Shown: piece by piece, positions 1 to 9,583 of the stretch
Numbering within the stretch: the first letter of the stretch is position 1
How the letters are laid out: the number at the start of each line of letters is the position of its first letter
NCBI GenBank assembly: GCA_016208465.1
Contig: JACQXZ010000020.1
Coordinates: forward strand, 1 to 38,345
DNA from: Actinomycetota bacterium
GTDB taxonomy: Bacteria; Actinomycetota; Aquicultoria; JACQXZ01
Reading direction: 5' to 3'
DNA length: 38,345 bases
The notes under the pieces: generated by a model
What the model was told of the DNA's origin: nothing
Seen by the model: the letters and a program-made list of their open reading frames with translations, nothing else
Database searches by the model: none
Program-made: the position numbers and the translations under genes

Positions 1-452
1 AAATTTATACCTGTTTTTATTACAGGAATATACACGGTCGTAGAAATGTTTGCGTATCGGGTTACAACCAAACCTATTGCTATGGTAATAATTAACTGAA
101 CAAGAAGCTTATATCTTGCTTTTAAACCAAGGGATCTTACTCTGTTAACCTTCAAATAATCATCAATAAACCCCAAAAGACCACAGGAAATAGTCAAAAT
201 AACAGCAACAATGCTTGTGGTTGTCATTCTGGCTCTTAAGAGAAAAGGGATTAAAGCCGCAAATAAAATTAGAACGCCTCCCATCGTAGGCGTTCCTTGT
301 TTTGCTAAATGTTTTACTGGTCCATCAATTCTTATTTCTTCGCCTATACTCTTGGACTTTAAAAAAGCTATCCATGCGGGAGCAAGTATAATAGTTAAAG
401 CCAAAGATAAAAAGGCTACTGCAAATACTTCAAAAGTTGGATAAATTCTCAA
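1..452 (-). CDS. mraY: phospho-N-acetylmuramoyl-pentapeptide-transferase MraY, N-terminal part (runs off window edge)
   Basis: Reverse-strand translation LRIYPTFEVFAVAFLSLALTIILAPAWIAFLKSKSIGEEIRIDGPVKHLAKQGTPTMGGVLILF...GFIDDYLKVNR; GTPTMGG and DDYLK motifs; TTG start with an AGAGG-type RBS; follows murF. Confidence 0.9.
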   Translation of the reverse strand, partial: MRIYPTFEVFAVAFLSLALTIILAPAWIAFLKSKSIGEEIRIDGPVKHLAKQGTPTMGGVLILFAALIPFLLRARMTTTSIVAVILTISCGLLGFIDDYLKVNRVRSLGLKARYKLLVQLIITIAIGLVVTRYANISTTVYIPVIKTGIN

Positions 453-731
453 CTCTTTTACCTCTTAAGTTTTTTAAGATAGATGATTAACTAATCCAAA
501 TGAGTCGAAACCAAAGGAATAACTCAGATTTCAAATTATCACTCAAAAATCCAAAGTAGTAAAATCCAAATGACAAAGCTCAAAGTTCAAATGAAATCCA
601 AAACTCAAATGACTAAAATTTTTGACATTTAGATTTTGAACTTTGACATTTATTTGATATTTGGGCTTTGTCATTTGAACTTTATTTCTAAATATCCTGT
701 CAAAAATTGCACAGATTTGAATTATAAAACA

Positions 732-2144
732 CTAGTGCAAAAGTTTCTGGCTTAATCCGTTTATTATATATTCAAAATGCATTGCACGGGATGCCTTAAC
801 TAAAATAATATCATCAGACTGAATATTTTTAATCAAAAACTCCACTGCTTCCTGAAGGTTACCAAAACTATGAATTTCTACATAGTGACCATTCTTCTCC
901 ATTGCGCCTTTAGCAATTGATTTTGCCTTTTCTCCGACAGTTACTAAAATATCAATTTCATTATTTCTAACCAGTCCTCCTACCTCTAAATGAGACTTGT
1001 GACTAATGCTGCCCAATTCTAACATATCGCCTAAAACAGCAATTTTTCTCCTTTTTCCCGCAGCCTCATTTAAAGCTTTAAGAGCTTCTCTCATTGAGTC
1101 AGGACTTGCGTTATAAGCATCATTTAAAACAGTAACACTTTCTGGCATTTTTAAAATTTCCATTCTCATCTGCGACAACACTGCCTTCTCAAGCCCATCC
1201 CTTATTGCTTTTAAATCTAATTCCATTCCTAATGCCACAGCGCCCGCCGCAAGAGCGTTATAGATATTGTATAAACCATAAACAGAAAGGTTTACTCTTA
1301 CACAATTCTTTTTATATTTAAAATCAAAAGAAGGTAATCCGTCAATTAACTCTATATTTTCCGCCATCACTTCCGAGGTATTATTAATCCCATAAGTTAT
1401 TATTCTCGAATGTGTTAATGACTTAAACCTATTAAACCATTTATCATCGCGATTCAAAACAACTATGCCATCATCTGAAACAGAAGAAATCAGCTCACTT
1501 TTTGCTTCTGCAATTTTTTCTTCTGAACCCAAAAACTCAAAATGCGTCTTTCCCACATTGGTTATAACTCCAAAATCAGGCAGTGCAATTTCTGTCAATT
1601 CTTTAATTTGATTCATTCCCCGCATCGCCATCTCAAGAATAATAACCTCAGTATCTTCTTCTGCTCTTAATATAGTAAGAGGCGCTCCTATTTCATTATT
1701 AAAACTGCCTAAGGAATAAACAGTTTTAAAATTATCCGCGCAAATGCTTGCCAGCATATCTTTTGTGCTTGTCTTTCCGGTGCTTCCCGTTATTCCAACT
1801 ACTCTGCTTTTTAATCTTTTTCTGGAGTACAAAGCTAAGTCCTGAAATGATTTTAATGCATTTAAAACTTTAATTACTACCAGATTGTTAGAAGCTTTAC
1901 TGATTAAATCATTTAAGAACTCATCATTTTCATATTCAGTTAAAAAACCAATAGCGCCTTTTTCAAGCGCTGCTGAAATAAAATTATGACCATCAAACTT
2001 ATCGCCTTTTAAAGGAATAAACAAATCTCCTTTTTTGATAGTTCTAGTATCGATACTAACGTTTTCGATTATATCTACATTTGAACAATAAAGTAATTTT
2101 CCTTTGACTGCATTTAAAAATCCGTCCAAACTTAAAGAGAGCAA
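732..2144 (-). CDS. murF: UDP-N-acetylmuramoyl-tripeptide--D-alanyl-D-alanine ligase MurF
   Basis: Mur ligase motif GITGSTGKTSTKDM, LNDAYNASPDSM; dcw context. Confidence 0.95.
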   Translation of the reverse strand: MLSLSLDGFLNAVKGKLLYCSNVDIIENVSIDTRTIKKGDLFIPLKGDKFDGHNFISAALEKGAIGFLTEYENDEFLNDLISKASNNLVVIKVLNALKSFQDLALYSRKRLKSRVVGITGSTGKTSTKDMLASICADNFKTVYSLGSFNNEIGAPLTILRAEEDTEVIILEMAMRGMNQIKELTEIALPDFGVITNVGKTHFEFLGSEEKIAEAKSELISSVSDDGIVVLNRDDKWFNRFKSLTHSRIITYGINNTSEVMAENIELIDGLPSFDFKYKKNCVRVNLSVYGLYNIYNALAAGAVALGMELDLKAIRDGLEKAVLSQMRMEILKMPESVTVLNDAYNASPDSMREALKALNEAAGKRRKIAVLGDMLELGSISHKSHLEVGGLVRNNEIDILVTVGEKAKSIAKGAMEKNGHYVEIHSFGNLQEAVEFLIKNIQSDDIILVKASRAMHFEYIINGLSQKLLH

Positions 2145-3613
2145 CGCATTAACTCCTTTAATGCCTCATAGGCAACCTGATGATCATCGAAAGGAACTAT
2201 TCTATCAACAAATATTTGACCCTGTTCGTGTCCTTTTCCTGCAATTATAACAGTATCACCATTTTTAGCCAAAGCTACTGCCTGAAAAATCGCGTCCCTT
2301 CTATCTGCAATTTTGCAATATCTTGCTTTAGGGAATTCTTCTATAAACCCTCCCTCGATCTGGTCAATGATTTCCATTGGATCTTCGCTTCTTGGATTAT
2401 CGGAAGTGATAATAAAGAAATCGCTTAGCTCTGCCGCGATAGCTCCCATAAGGGGTCTTTTACCCTTGTCCCTATCTCCGCCACAACCAAAAATAGTAAT
2501 TATTCTGCCGTCAGAAATTCTCCTTATTGTTTTAAGAACGTTTTCCAAACTGGCAGGCGTATGAGCATAGTCTATAATAACATTAAATTCCTGACCGTAA
2601 TCCAGTGGTTCAAAACGTCCTGGTATTAAACGAATTGCTTCAAGGCCAAGTTTTATGTCTTTAAGACTAATTCCCAATGATAAACCTGCCCCAATCGCTC
2701 CCAAAGCATTGTAAACATTGAATACGCCCTTAAGTCTCATCTTTACAAATAAAGGACCCTTAGGGGTAGTGGTCTTAAAAGATGTTCCTTCTTTTGTTAA
2801 ATTAATATCTGAAACTGTTATATCAGCCGGAGTGTTTAATCCATAAAAATAACCCTGCATCCCAACCATCTTCGCTATTTCTCTTCCGTAAAAATCATCA
2901 ATGTTAATCACATAATTAGGCACAATTATTTCATTGGCGCTGTTTTTAAAAATTCTGCTCTTAACCTTAAAATAATTTTCCACATTCTCATGATAATCAA
3001 GATGATCCTGAGACAAATTTGTAAACACTAAAACTCGAAACTGACAACCTGTCACTCTCTCAAGGTCTATCGCATGAGACGTAACTTCCATAACAACAGA
3101 ATCAACCTTCTGCTTCAACATCTCATCAAACATTATTTGCAAATCAAGAGATTCAGGAGTAGTGCAATATGAGGGATAAAATTTATTATCAATTCTGTAT
3201 TCAATCGTGCCTAAGAGTCCTGTTTTTTTACCCGCGGCCTTTAAAATACTATCTATCATATAAACAGTAGTCGTTTTTCCATTGGTGCCTGTAACTCCTA
3301 TCAGCTCTAATCTGCTTGATGGAAAACCAAAAAATATATTTGACGCAACAGCTAATGCCTTTCTGGAACTTTCAACCACTATTTGAGAAGATTTTAATCC
3401 TTCTGTCGGCCGCTCTACAATAAATGCAACAGCTCCATTCGTTAATGCATCTTCTGCGTAAAGATGACCGTCATCTTTAAATCCTTTTATGCAAACAAAT
3501 AAATCTCCCGGCTTAACCTTATTTGAATTATAAGCTATGCCTCTTATATCTAAATCGATATTACCTTTTATTTCTTTTGGAGATAACGATTTAATAAGTC
3601 TGTTTAGATTCAT
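2132..3613 (-). CDS. murE: UDP-N-acetylmuramoyl-tripeptide synthetase MurE
   Basis: GVTGTNGKTTTVYM, CTTPESLDLQ, DYAHTPASLENVL, DNPRSEDP motif; dcw context. Confidence 0.95.
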   Translation of the reverse strand: MNLNRLIKSLSPKEIKGNIDLDIRGIAYNSNKVKPGDLFVCIKGFKDDGHLYAEDALTNGAVAFIVERPTEGLKSSQIVVESSRKALAVASNIFFGFPSSRLELIGVTGTNGKTTTVYMIDSILKAAGKKTGLLGTIEYRIDNKFYPSYCTTPESLDLQIMFDEMLKQKVDSVVMEVTSHAIDLERVTGCQFRVLVFTNLSQDHLDYHENVENYFKVKSRIFKNSANEIIVPNYVINIDDFYGREIAKMVGMQGYFYGLNTPADITVSDINLTKEGTSFKTTTPKGPLFVKMRLKGVFNVYNALGAIGAGLSLGISLKDIKLGLEAIRLIPGRFEPLDYGQEFNVIIDYAHTPASLENVLKTIRRISDGRIITIFGCGGDRDKGKRPLMGAIAAELSDFFIITSDNPRSEDPMEIIDQIEGGFIEEFPKARYCKIADRRDAIFQAVALAKNGDTVIIAGKGHEQGQIFVDRIVPFDDHQVAYEALKELMRCSL

Positions 3614-3701
3614 CTATTCCCTCCTTTATTTATATTATTTTAACATAATAATATATTTAGATATAACTGCAATTCAGATAACAGACAACAGACTTCAGAG
3701 A

Positions 3702-3820
3702 TTGTTGAAAAATGTTTTATTTGACTTCGGACTCTTCGTAATTAATGTAGTTGCCTGATTTATCAGGCATTCTTGGGCTCGATGAATCGAGCAACTACAA
3801 AATTCAGACTTTTTCAACAA
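3702..3820. repeat. MITE/REP-like element with 11-bp terminal inverted repeats and internal cloverleaf palindromes
   Basis: TTGTTGAAAAA (3702-3712) / TTTTTCAACAA (3810-3820); inner GTAGTTGC/GCAACTAC enclosing TGCCTGATTTATCAGGCA and GCTCGATGAATCGAGC. Confidence 0.7.
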
Positions 3821-3979
3821 CCCCCCTAGACTAAAACTCAAAATCGTAAATTCTATAAAATTCTATAATACGTTAAAATATCAAAAACTCAGAGTTTCAA
3901 GATTGCTAAGTAAAAATTTAAGCTTGTTTTTCTTGTCTTAAATCTGTAATCTGTTGTCTGTAATCTGTAATCTGTATTT

Positions 3980-5698
3980 TTAATTCACAACCGCAGGAAG
4001 TACTTTTAAGCGACGCAAACTATATTCAGACACATTACTAAAAACAGGAGCCGCTATAGATCCACCCCATATCACGCCTTGTGGTTCATCTATGATAACA
4101 ATAACAGCCAGCTTAGGATTATCCGCAGGAACAAAACCCACAAAAGAAGCAATATATTTACCCTTCTCGTATCCCTTGCCGTTCGATTTAGGTTTCTGCG
4201 CTGTTCCTGTTTTTCCTGCTACCTCATAACCTGAAACACGAGCATTTCCCCCTGTTCCTTCCGCGACAACTTCTTTTAAAATATTCTTAAGCTGCTGTGA
4301 GGTTTCATGCGAAACAACTCGTCTGCTAACTGGTTTAATTGATTTAGACTTTCCATTGCTGTCAGCCGTCTCATTCTTCAACACATCTTTTAACAAATAA
4401 GGCTTAACTATTACACCATCATTCCCGATTACCGCCACAGCTCTCAACATTTGCAAAGCAGTCACAGATATACCTTGTCCTATAGGAATATTTCCAATTG
4501 TTGAACCATACCATCTGTAGAGAGGAGGCAGGTATCCCTTTACCTCACCCGGATAATCTATTCCGGTTTTCTCCATAAGACCAAAAGATTTAATGTATCT
4601 GAATATTCTTTCTTTTCCCAATTTTAAACCAATGGTAACCGCGCCAACATTACTCGATTTACTGACAATCTGTGAAAATGTAAAATTGCCCGGCGGTCTT
4701 TCGTGAGCTTCTTTTATCTCCTTATCAGCAACCTTAATCGTGCTTGGCAAATAAAAAACATCCTGTGGACGAACTATTTTCTCTTCCAGCGCGGAAGCGG
4801 CTATAACTATTTTCATTGTGGAACCAGGTTCATACACATCGGTTACCGCGCGGTTTCTTAAAGTTTCAACTTCTGCCTGATTATATACATTAGAATCAAA
4901 AGATGGCATATTTGCCATTGCCAAGATTTCTCCTGTCTTGGTATCCATAACTATAACCACGCCTGCTTTAGCTTTACTGCTTTCAACCGCTTTTTTTAAT
5001 TCGCTCTCTGCTACAAATTGAATGTTCTTATCAATAGTTAGAACCACATTATCTCCATCAATTGACGGAGATAAATTCAAAACTCCATCCGGAATAGACC
5101 TTCCCAATGGATCTATTTCAGTCACCAATTCTCCGCTTTCCCCTTGCAATAAAGCATCGTAATATAACTCCAGACCAGTAAGCCCTTTATTGTCCATTCC
5201 GGCAAAACCAATCAATTGAGGAGCTAAATTACTGCCGGGATAATATCTCTTGCTTTCTCTTAAATAACCTATTCCTTTCAGCTTTAATTTTTTTATTTTC
5301 TTTGATTTATCTTTATCTATTTTTCTCGCAATATAAACAAATCCACTTTTTCTGGTCAATTTTTGCTTTATTATCGATTTATCCATCCCTAAAATCAAAG
5401 AGAGCTTTTCAGCAGTATTATCGGGATCTTTTACAAAACGGGGTGTCGCGTAAACTGAATCGACTTCAATACTCATCGCCAGAACATTTTTGTTTCTGTC
5501 ATAAATAATACCCCTTTTAGGAGTTAACTTAATCTTTCTGAGTCTTTGCCTTAAAGCCTGTTTATTAAATTCTTCTGATCTTATTACCTGAATATAAATT
5601 AAACGCGCTGTGATTCCTGAAAAACAAAGAAAGATAAACGAGAAAATTATTATTAATCTATGATAAACAATCTTCTCGCGGGAGCGAGGTGCCGACAT
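3980..5698 (-). CDS. ftsI: peptidoglycan transpeptidase FtsI/penicillin-binding protein
   Basis: EPGSTMKI (SxxK), SKSSNVG (SxN), AGKTGTAQ (KTG) motifs; N-terminal TM; dcw context. Confidence 0.93.
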   Translation of the reverse strand: MSAPRSREKIVYHRLIIIFSFIFLCFSGITARLIYIQVIRSEEFNKQALRQRLRKIKLTPKRGIIYDRNKNVLAMSIEVDSVYATPRFVKDPDNTAEKLSLILGMDKSIIKQKLTRKSGFVYIARKIDKDKSKKIKKLKLKGIGYLRESKRYYPGSNLAPQLIGFAGMDNKGLTGLELYYDALLQGESGELVTEIDPLGRSIPDGVLNLSPSIDGDNVVLTIDKNIQFVAESELKKAVESSKAKAGVVIVMDTKTGEILAMANMPSFDSNVYNQAEVETLRNRAVTDVYEPGSTMKIVIAASALEEKIVRPQDVFYLPSTIKVADKEIKEAHERPPGNFTFSQIVSKSSNVGAVTIGLKLGKERIFRYIKSFGLMEKTGIDYPGEVKGYLPPLYRWYGSTIGNIPIGQGISVTALQMLRAVAVIGNDGVIVKPYLLKDVLKNETADSNGKSKSIKPVSRRVVSHETSQQLKNILKEVVAEGTGGNARVSGYEVAGKTGTAQKPKSNGKGYEKGKYIASFVGFVPADNPKLAVIVIIDEPQGVIWGGSIAAPVFSNVSEYSLRRLKVLPAVVN

Positions 5699-5719
5699 TC
5701 AGAATCCCCCATAACAGAT

Positions 5720-6235
5720 TTATCGTGTTTTTGCCTGTGCATTAAAATCTGTTTCAAATATTTTATTAAGCTTTTCTAAAATCTGATTATAGATGGTGGA
5801 TAAAAATGATTTTTTCTCGGTTGAATTATTTTGAAGTAAATGAGGCATTTGTAGTTTCTTTGAATTAATTTTTTGATTGAAATATTTTATATAATTAATT
5901 TCCATTGGCTTAACCATACCTAGTTTTTCTATTGCAATCTTTTTCATTCTTTCAGGAGATTTCATGCTGTCAACCTGCATTTGCAGCTTTTCATTTTTTA
6001 CTTGTTCATTCTGTAAAACTGTTTTTAGCTCATCGCTTCGAATCGCATGCTGAGCAATTAAAGCATGCTGGGAAATATTTATTGTAACAGCGATTGTCAA
6101 CATTACCAATGTTACCATAAAACGTGAAAAATAGTTCGTTTTATTGCTTGATCTATGTTTTCTTTTTGCAATTTTAAAACTGGGTTTTTCAAAAATATGG
6201 GGTGAGTATACCCTTGCTTTTCTTGCCGCCTGCAT
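5720..6235 (-). CDS. FtsL-like cell division protein
   Basis: Single TM followed by coiled coil, positioned between rsmH and ftsI. Confidence 0.65.
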   Translation of the reverse strand: MQAARKARVYSPHIFEKPSFKIAKRKHRSSNKTNYFSRFMVTLVMLTIAVTINISQHALIAQHAIRSDELKTVLQNEQVKNEKLQMQVDSMKSPERMKKIAIEKLGMVKPMEINYIKYFNQKINSKKLQMPHLLQNNSTEKKSFLSTIYNQILEKLNKIFETDFNAQAKTR

Positions 6236-6253
6236 TTTAATTACCTTTCTTTT

Positions 6254-7189
6254 TTATATTCTTTTTGCCACACGTAATTTTGCGCTTCGCGATCGAGGAT
6301 TTGCGATAATTTCCTGAGGACTGGGCCTTATCGGCTTCCTGGTCAACAGTTTTATCTTACTTTCCATTTCGTGCCGATATATGCGGGGCGCTGCTGAACC
6401 TGTTTCCTTGCCTGACAGTTTCTTTAATGTATTTTTCGCGATTCTGTCTTCAAGGGAATGATAAGTTATTATAGCTAATTGTCTGCCAGCTTTTAAAAAG
6501 TCAACCGCTTTAATAATCGCCTTCTCGATAATATTCAGTTCATTATTTACTTCTATTCTTAGTGCCTGAAACGTTCTTCTGGCTGGGTTGCCTCCTTTTC
6601 TACGCGCACTGGCTGGTATAGCTGCCTTAATAATATCTACTAATTGACTAGTTGTTTTAATCTCACTTTTTTTTCTGGCTTCAACAATAAATTTTGCGAT
6701 TCTGCTTGCCCATTTTTCTTCGCCGTAATCTTTTATAACCTGAGTTAGTTTGTCTTCTGAGTAAGTGTTCACAACATCGGACGCACTAAAATCTGAGGAT
6801 TGATCCATTCTCATATCAAGCTCTGAATCGTGTTTGTAACCAAATCCTCTCACTGCTTCATCCAATTGAAACGAAGAAACACCTAAGTCAAATAATATTC
6901 CATCTACTTCTTCTATCTTTAAATCTGTTAAAATTTTATCAATGTTAACAAAATCATCTTTTACAAAAATAATTTGCTGGCTGAAGCTCGCTAGTTTGAT
7001 TTTTGCTGCGTTTATAGCTGCTTCGTCTTTGTCAATTCCTATTACAATCCCTGCTGGTGTGATTTTATTGAGTATCGCTTCTGCGTGTCCCCCGCCTCCG
7101 AGGGTACAATCTACAATTATATCTCCATCTTTGCAGTCCAGATACTCTATCACCTCAGCCAGCAAAACTGGTATATGTTCATAATGCAT
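6254..7189 (-). CDS. rsmH: 16S rRNA m4C1402 methyltransferase RsmH (MraW)
   Basis: HIPVLLAEVIEYL, DCTLGGGGHAEAIL, DLGVSSFQLDEAVRGFGY, ITYHSLEDRI. Confidence 0.96.
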   Translation of the reverse strand: MHYEHIPVLLAEVIEYLDCKDGDIIVDCTLGGGGHAEAILNKITPAGIVIGIDKDEAAINAAKIKLASFSQQIIFVKDDFVNIDKILTDLKIEEVDGILFDLGVSSFQLDEAVRGFGYKHDSELDMRMDQSSDFSASDVVNTYSEDKLTQVIKDYGEEKWASRIAKFIVEARKKSEIKTTSQLVDIIKAAIPASARRKGGNPARRTFQALRIEVNNELNIIEKAIIKAVDFLKAGRQLAIITYHSLEDRIAKNTLKKLSGKETGSAAPRIYRHEMESKIKLLTRKPIRPSPQEIIANPRSRSAKLRVAKRI

Positions 7190-7191
7190 TA

Positions 7192-7659
7192 TTATGTTCC
7201 TAATTTTTCCGGCTCTAAACTCTTAGTGAATCCCAATTCCAAACTCCTAGCAATTTCAGCATACTTCTCTTTTGCTATTCTGATATGCTCTTCCCATTTA
7301 TCTTTATCCCAAATCTCCAATTTTTTTCTTGCTCCTACAACAACAACTTCTCTGCTTAGTCCTGCGTGATCTCTCAAAGATTGCGGAATAACTACTCGCC
7401 CTTGCTTATCTACGGTAGAAGTTGTATCGGCCCCACCAAATAAAAGACGATCAATCATCCTGCCTTCTTCTGTTAGCTGAGAACCCTGGAGTCTGTCCGC
7501 AAATTTTTCCCATTCATTTTTAGGATAAACAAGAATACATTCTTCTATTCCTTTCGCCATTACAATGCCGTATTCTTCGAATTCACCTCTAAAGCGTGAT
7601 GGCAAAACAACTCTCCATTTTTTATCTAACGACTGTCTTTGTTCTCCAGAAAAATCCAA
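7192..7659 (-). CDS. mraZ: transcriptional regulator MraZ
   Basis: DKKWRVVLPSRFR, DKQGRVVIPQSLRDHAGL; precedes rsmH. Confidence 0.92.
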   Translation of the reverse strand: MDFSGEQRQSLDKKWRVVLPSRFRGEFEEYGIVMAKGIEECILVYPKNEWEKFADRLQGSQLTEEGRMIDRLLFGGADTTSTVDKQGRVVIPQSLRDHAGLSREVVVVGARKKLEIWDKDKWEEHIRIAKEKYAEIARSLELGFTKSLEPEKLGT

Positions 7660-7675
7660 TTAAATCCCTTCTTCT

Positions 7676-7867
7676 TTATAACTCACACTCCTTTGCCGCC
7701 TGCCGCCGCAACCAAAGATCCAATCTCTTTTCTACTGCCCTGTGATGCTTTGCAAGAAGTGCTCGCCATTCCCTTTCCGAAAACAAATGAATATTTTGCG
7801 GGTTTATCTGTCTTTGTCTTGGTAAATCTGCAACCTTGCTTAATTCTTTCGTTTGGATATTTTCCAC
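7676..7867 (-). CDS. small hypothetical protein upstream of mraZ
   Basis: Within track ORF 7676..7894; GTG start at 7867 preceded by AGAAGGTGG; 63 aa, ends just before mraZ. Confidence 0.4.
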   Translation of the reverse strand: MENIQTKELSKVADLPRQRQINPQNIHLFSEREWRALLAKHHRAVEKRLDLWLRRQAAKECEL

Positions 7868-8035
7868 TATAAACCACCTTCTATAAAATTTCAACTATTT
7901 TTATATATAAATTTTAAATATTTTAGGGATATACTTCCACTTAGCTTTATTTCCACCTGTATTTAAAAAATCCTGCATTTTTAAAAAAAAATTTTATTTT
8001 TAAATTTCCCGTCTATCCGGCCAATTTTTGCCAAT

Positions 8036-8062
8036 AAAAAAGAACACTTAACGTGTTCTTTT
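8036..8062. terminator. bidirectional-type intrinsic terminator
   Basis: AAAAAGAACAC TTAAC GTGTTCTTTTT hairpin with A/T tracts on both sides. Confidence 0.75.
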
Positions 8063-8093
8063 TAATCTATCTTCGCTTAAACATCTCTAAAAC

Positions 8094-8288
8094 TTACCTT
8101 GATTCTCTTTTTCTTTCCCTTTCATCCATTACATTGTAAATTGCTTCAGCGCCCTTGTTTATCTTCTTCTCGCAATCATAACAAATATGCCAGCATGCCT
8201 TGCCAAAAACTGATCCAGCGGCTTCATAGCAAAACAGATGAATATCTTTGTGTTCCTTTCCGCAATAAAAACATTTTGTTTCTTTCAT
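8094..8288 (-). CDS. small zinc-ribbon-like protein (paralogue 1)
   Basis: CxxCGKE...EAAGSVFGKACWHICYDC; two CxxC-type knuckles. Confidence 0.65.
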   Translation of the reverse strand: MKETKCFYCGKEHKDIHLFCYEAAGSVFGKACWHICYDCEKKINKGAEAIYNVMDERERKRESR

Positions 8289-8349
8289 TTAAATCACCCC
8301 TTGTCTGATTGTCTGTTGCTTTTTATCGACCTGGAACAAAAATACTTAA

Positions 8350-8538
8350 CTAATGCCTGCCTTTTCCGCAAACAGCATAAGATGAGTTTGCTGACCTGCT
8401 TTTTTCGCGAACTTTATTTCGGCAGGCTTTACAAATATTCCAGCAGACTTTACCATAACCGCTCCCCGGAGCCTCAAACCAAACAGGATTCTTCCCGTCC
8501 AGCTCCCGACCGCAACAATGACACCTGTTCTTTTCCAT
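8350..8538 (-). CDS. small zinc-ribbon-like protein (paralogue 2)
   Basis: MEKNRCHCCGRELDGKNPVWFEAPGSGYGKVCWNICKAC; collinear with 8094..8288 product; ATG preceded by GGGAGGAA. The track start at 8547 is 9 nt upstream. Confidence 0.65.
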   Translation of the reverse strand: MEKNRCHCCGRELDGKNPVWFEAPGSGYGKVCWNICKACRNKVREKSRSANSSYAVCGKGRH

Positions 8539-8597
8539 TCTTGTCACTTCCTCCCATTAAAAGGAATCAAATTGCAACATATTAATCGGTAAACAAA

Positions 8598-8623
8598 AAA
8601 GACACTTTAAAATAAAGTGTCTT
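8598..8623. terminator. bidirectional-type intrinsic terminator
   Basis: AAAGACACTTTA AA TAAAGTGTCTTT hairpin. Confidence 0.7.
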
Positions 8624-8788
8624 TGTTGTTATTATTTTTTCTGGGCTATTGGCTAAAATCAGCGATTTTTTACGTATTGGTTGGCTCAAAACGAAATGAA
8701 AAAGCAGACCAATTTTTGTCAAGACTAACCAATTTAGGAGCTTTAAAGCGGTTATCTGCTTTAATCAGAGAGATAATAGAGTCACGAT

Positions 8789-8971
8789 TTACTTCAGCTT
8801 TATATTCTTAATCATTTCAATTGTCTCTCGGAGTTGACTTTCAGTCTGAACAAAAGAAAAAAGACAATCAAAGTTGTCCTTAACGCTTTTAATCTTTAAT
8901 TCGATCTCGGATGGACAATATAAAACGCGCACCCTCTGAAAGCTGCTGATTTTTAACTTATGTAAATCCAT
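8789..8971 (-). CDS. hypothetical 60-aa ORF
   Basis: ORF only; ATG start, no recognised family. Confidence 0.2.
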   Translation of the reverse strand: MDLHKLKISSFQRVRVLYCPSEIELKIKSVKDNFDCLFSFVQTESQLRETIEMIKNIKLK

Positions 8972-9004
8972 GTAACCCCCCGAATGCTTATCGTACAGTC
9001 AGGT

Positions 9005-9033
9005 TGTGTCCCACAAAAACTGTCTGCTCGAAT
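9005..9033. repeat. direct repeat copy 1 flanking DUF2283/DUF4258 pair
   Basis: TGTGTCCCACAAAAACTGTCTGCTCGAAT; near-identical to 9584..9611. Confidence 0.75.
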
Positions 9034-9078
9034 AAACCGAATCAACTGCGGCATATTCGCTTAAAAGCAATGAATTTA

Positions 9079-9306
9079 TTAAGCAATCTTTTGGGTTAAT
9101 GATTTCTTGTCTAATTCAAGCGAATAAGATAGTATCGTTTTAATATCTATTTTTTTTGAAGCATCAAGAATTTCGATACCAATTATCTTGCCTTCAGAAG
9201 TTGTATCTATATTAATCCCCTCTGAAATTTCAATAACCCCCTCTGGTTTCTTAGTTCCTAACTTTATATATAAAGCATCTATTTCATTATCATAATGTAC
9301 TTTCAT
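9079..9306 (-). CDS. DUF2283 family protein
   Basis: MKVHYDNEIDALYIKLG...EGINIDTTSEGKIIGIEILDAS signature. Confidence 0.85.
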   Translation of the reverse strand: MKVHYDNEIDALYIKLGTKKPEGVIEISEGINIDTTSEGKIIGIEILDASKKIDIKTILSYSLELDKKSLTQKIA

Positions 9307-9533
9307 TTTTTCCTTCCTTTCCTTAATGGATAATTTGTTATTATTACTATTATATCACCTTCAACAGCAACAACAATTTTTAGTGGATATTTAAATCCCT
9401 TAACCTCTTTTACAATTTCATGCTTACCCTGAGATAAATTCATATTCTTCAAAATACCTGTTATTGTTGGCTCTGAGATCTTATAGAGTTTATATCTTCT
9501 CTTTGCATGACGCGAAATTTTTATCTCCACCAA
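9303..9533 (-). CDS. DUF4258-like protein (possible toxin partner)
   Basis: ISRHAKRRYKLYKIS...IVVAVEGDIIVIITNYPLRKGRKK; overlaps the DUF2283 gene by 4 nt. Confidence 0.75.
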   Translation of the reverse strand: MVEIKISRHAKRRYKLYKISEPTITGILKNMNLSQGKHEIVKEVKGFKYPLKIVVAVEGDIIVIITNYPLRKGRKK

Positions 9534-9583
9534 TTATCCACCTTATCCTTATAATCTTTTTATGCCCAACAACCGCATCAAGC

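Noticed and set aside
211-444. + strand ORF 77 aa
   Set aside because: Antisense to clear mraY coding sequence.
7683-7877. - strand 64-aa ORF
   Set aside because: Alternative frame of the more plausible GTG-started ORF 7676-7867.
8617-8811. + strand 64-aa ORF
   Set aside because: Starts inside the terminator hairpin; no RBS or family signal.
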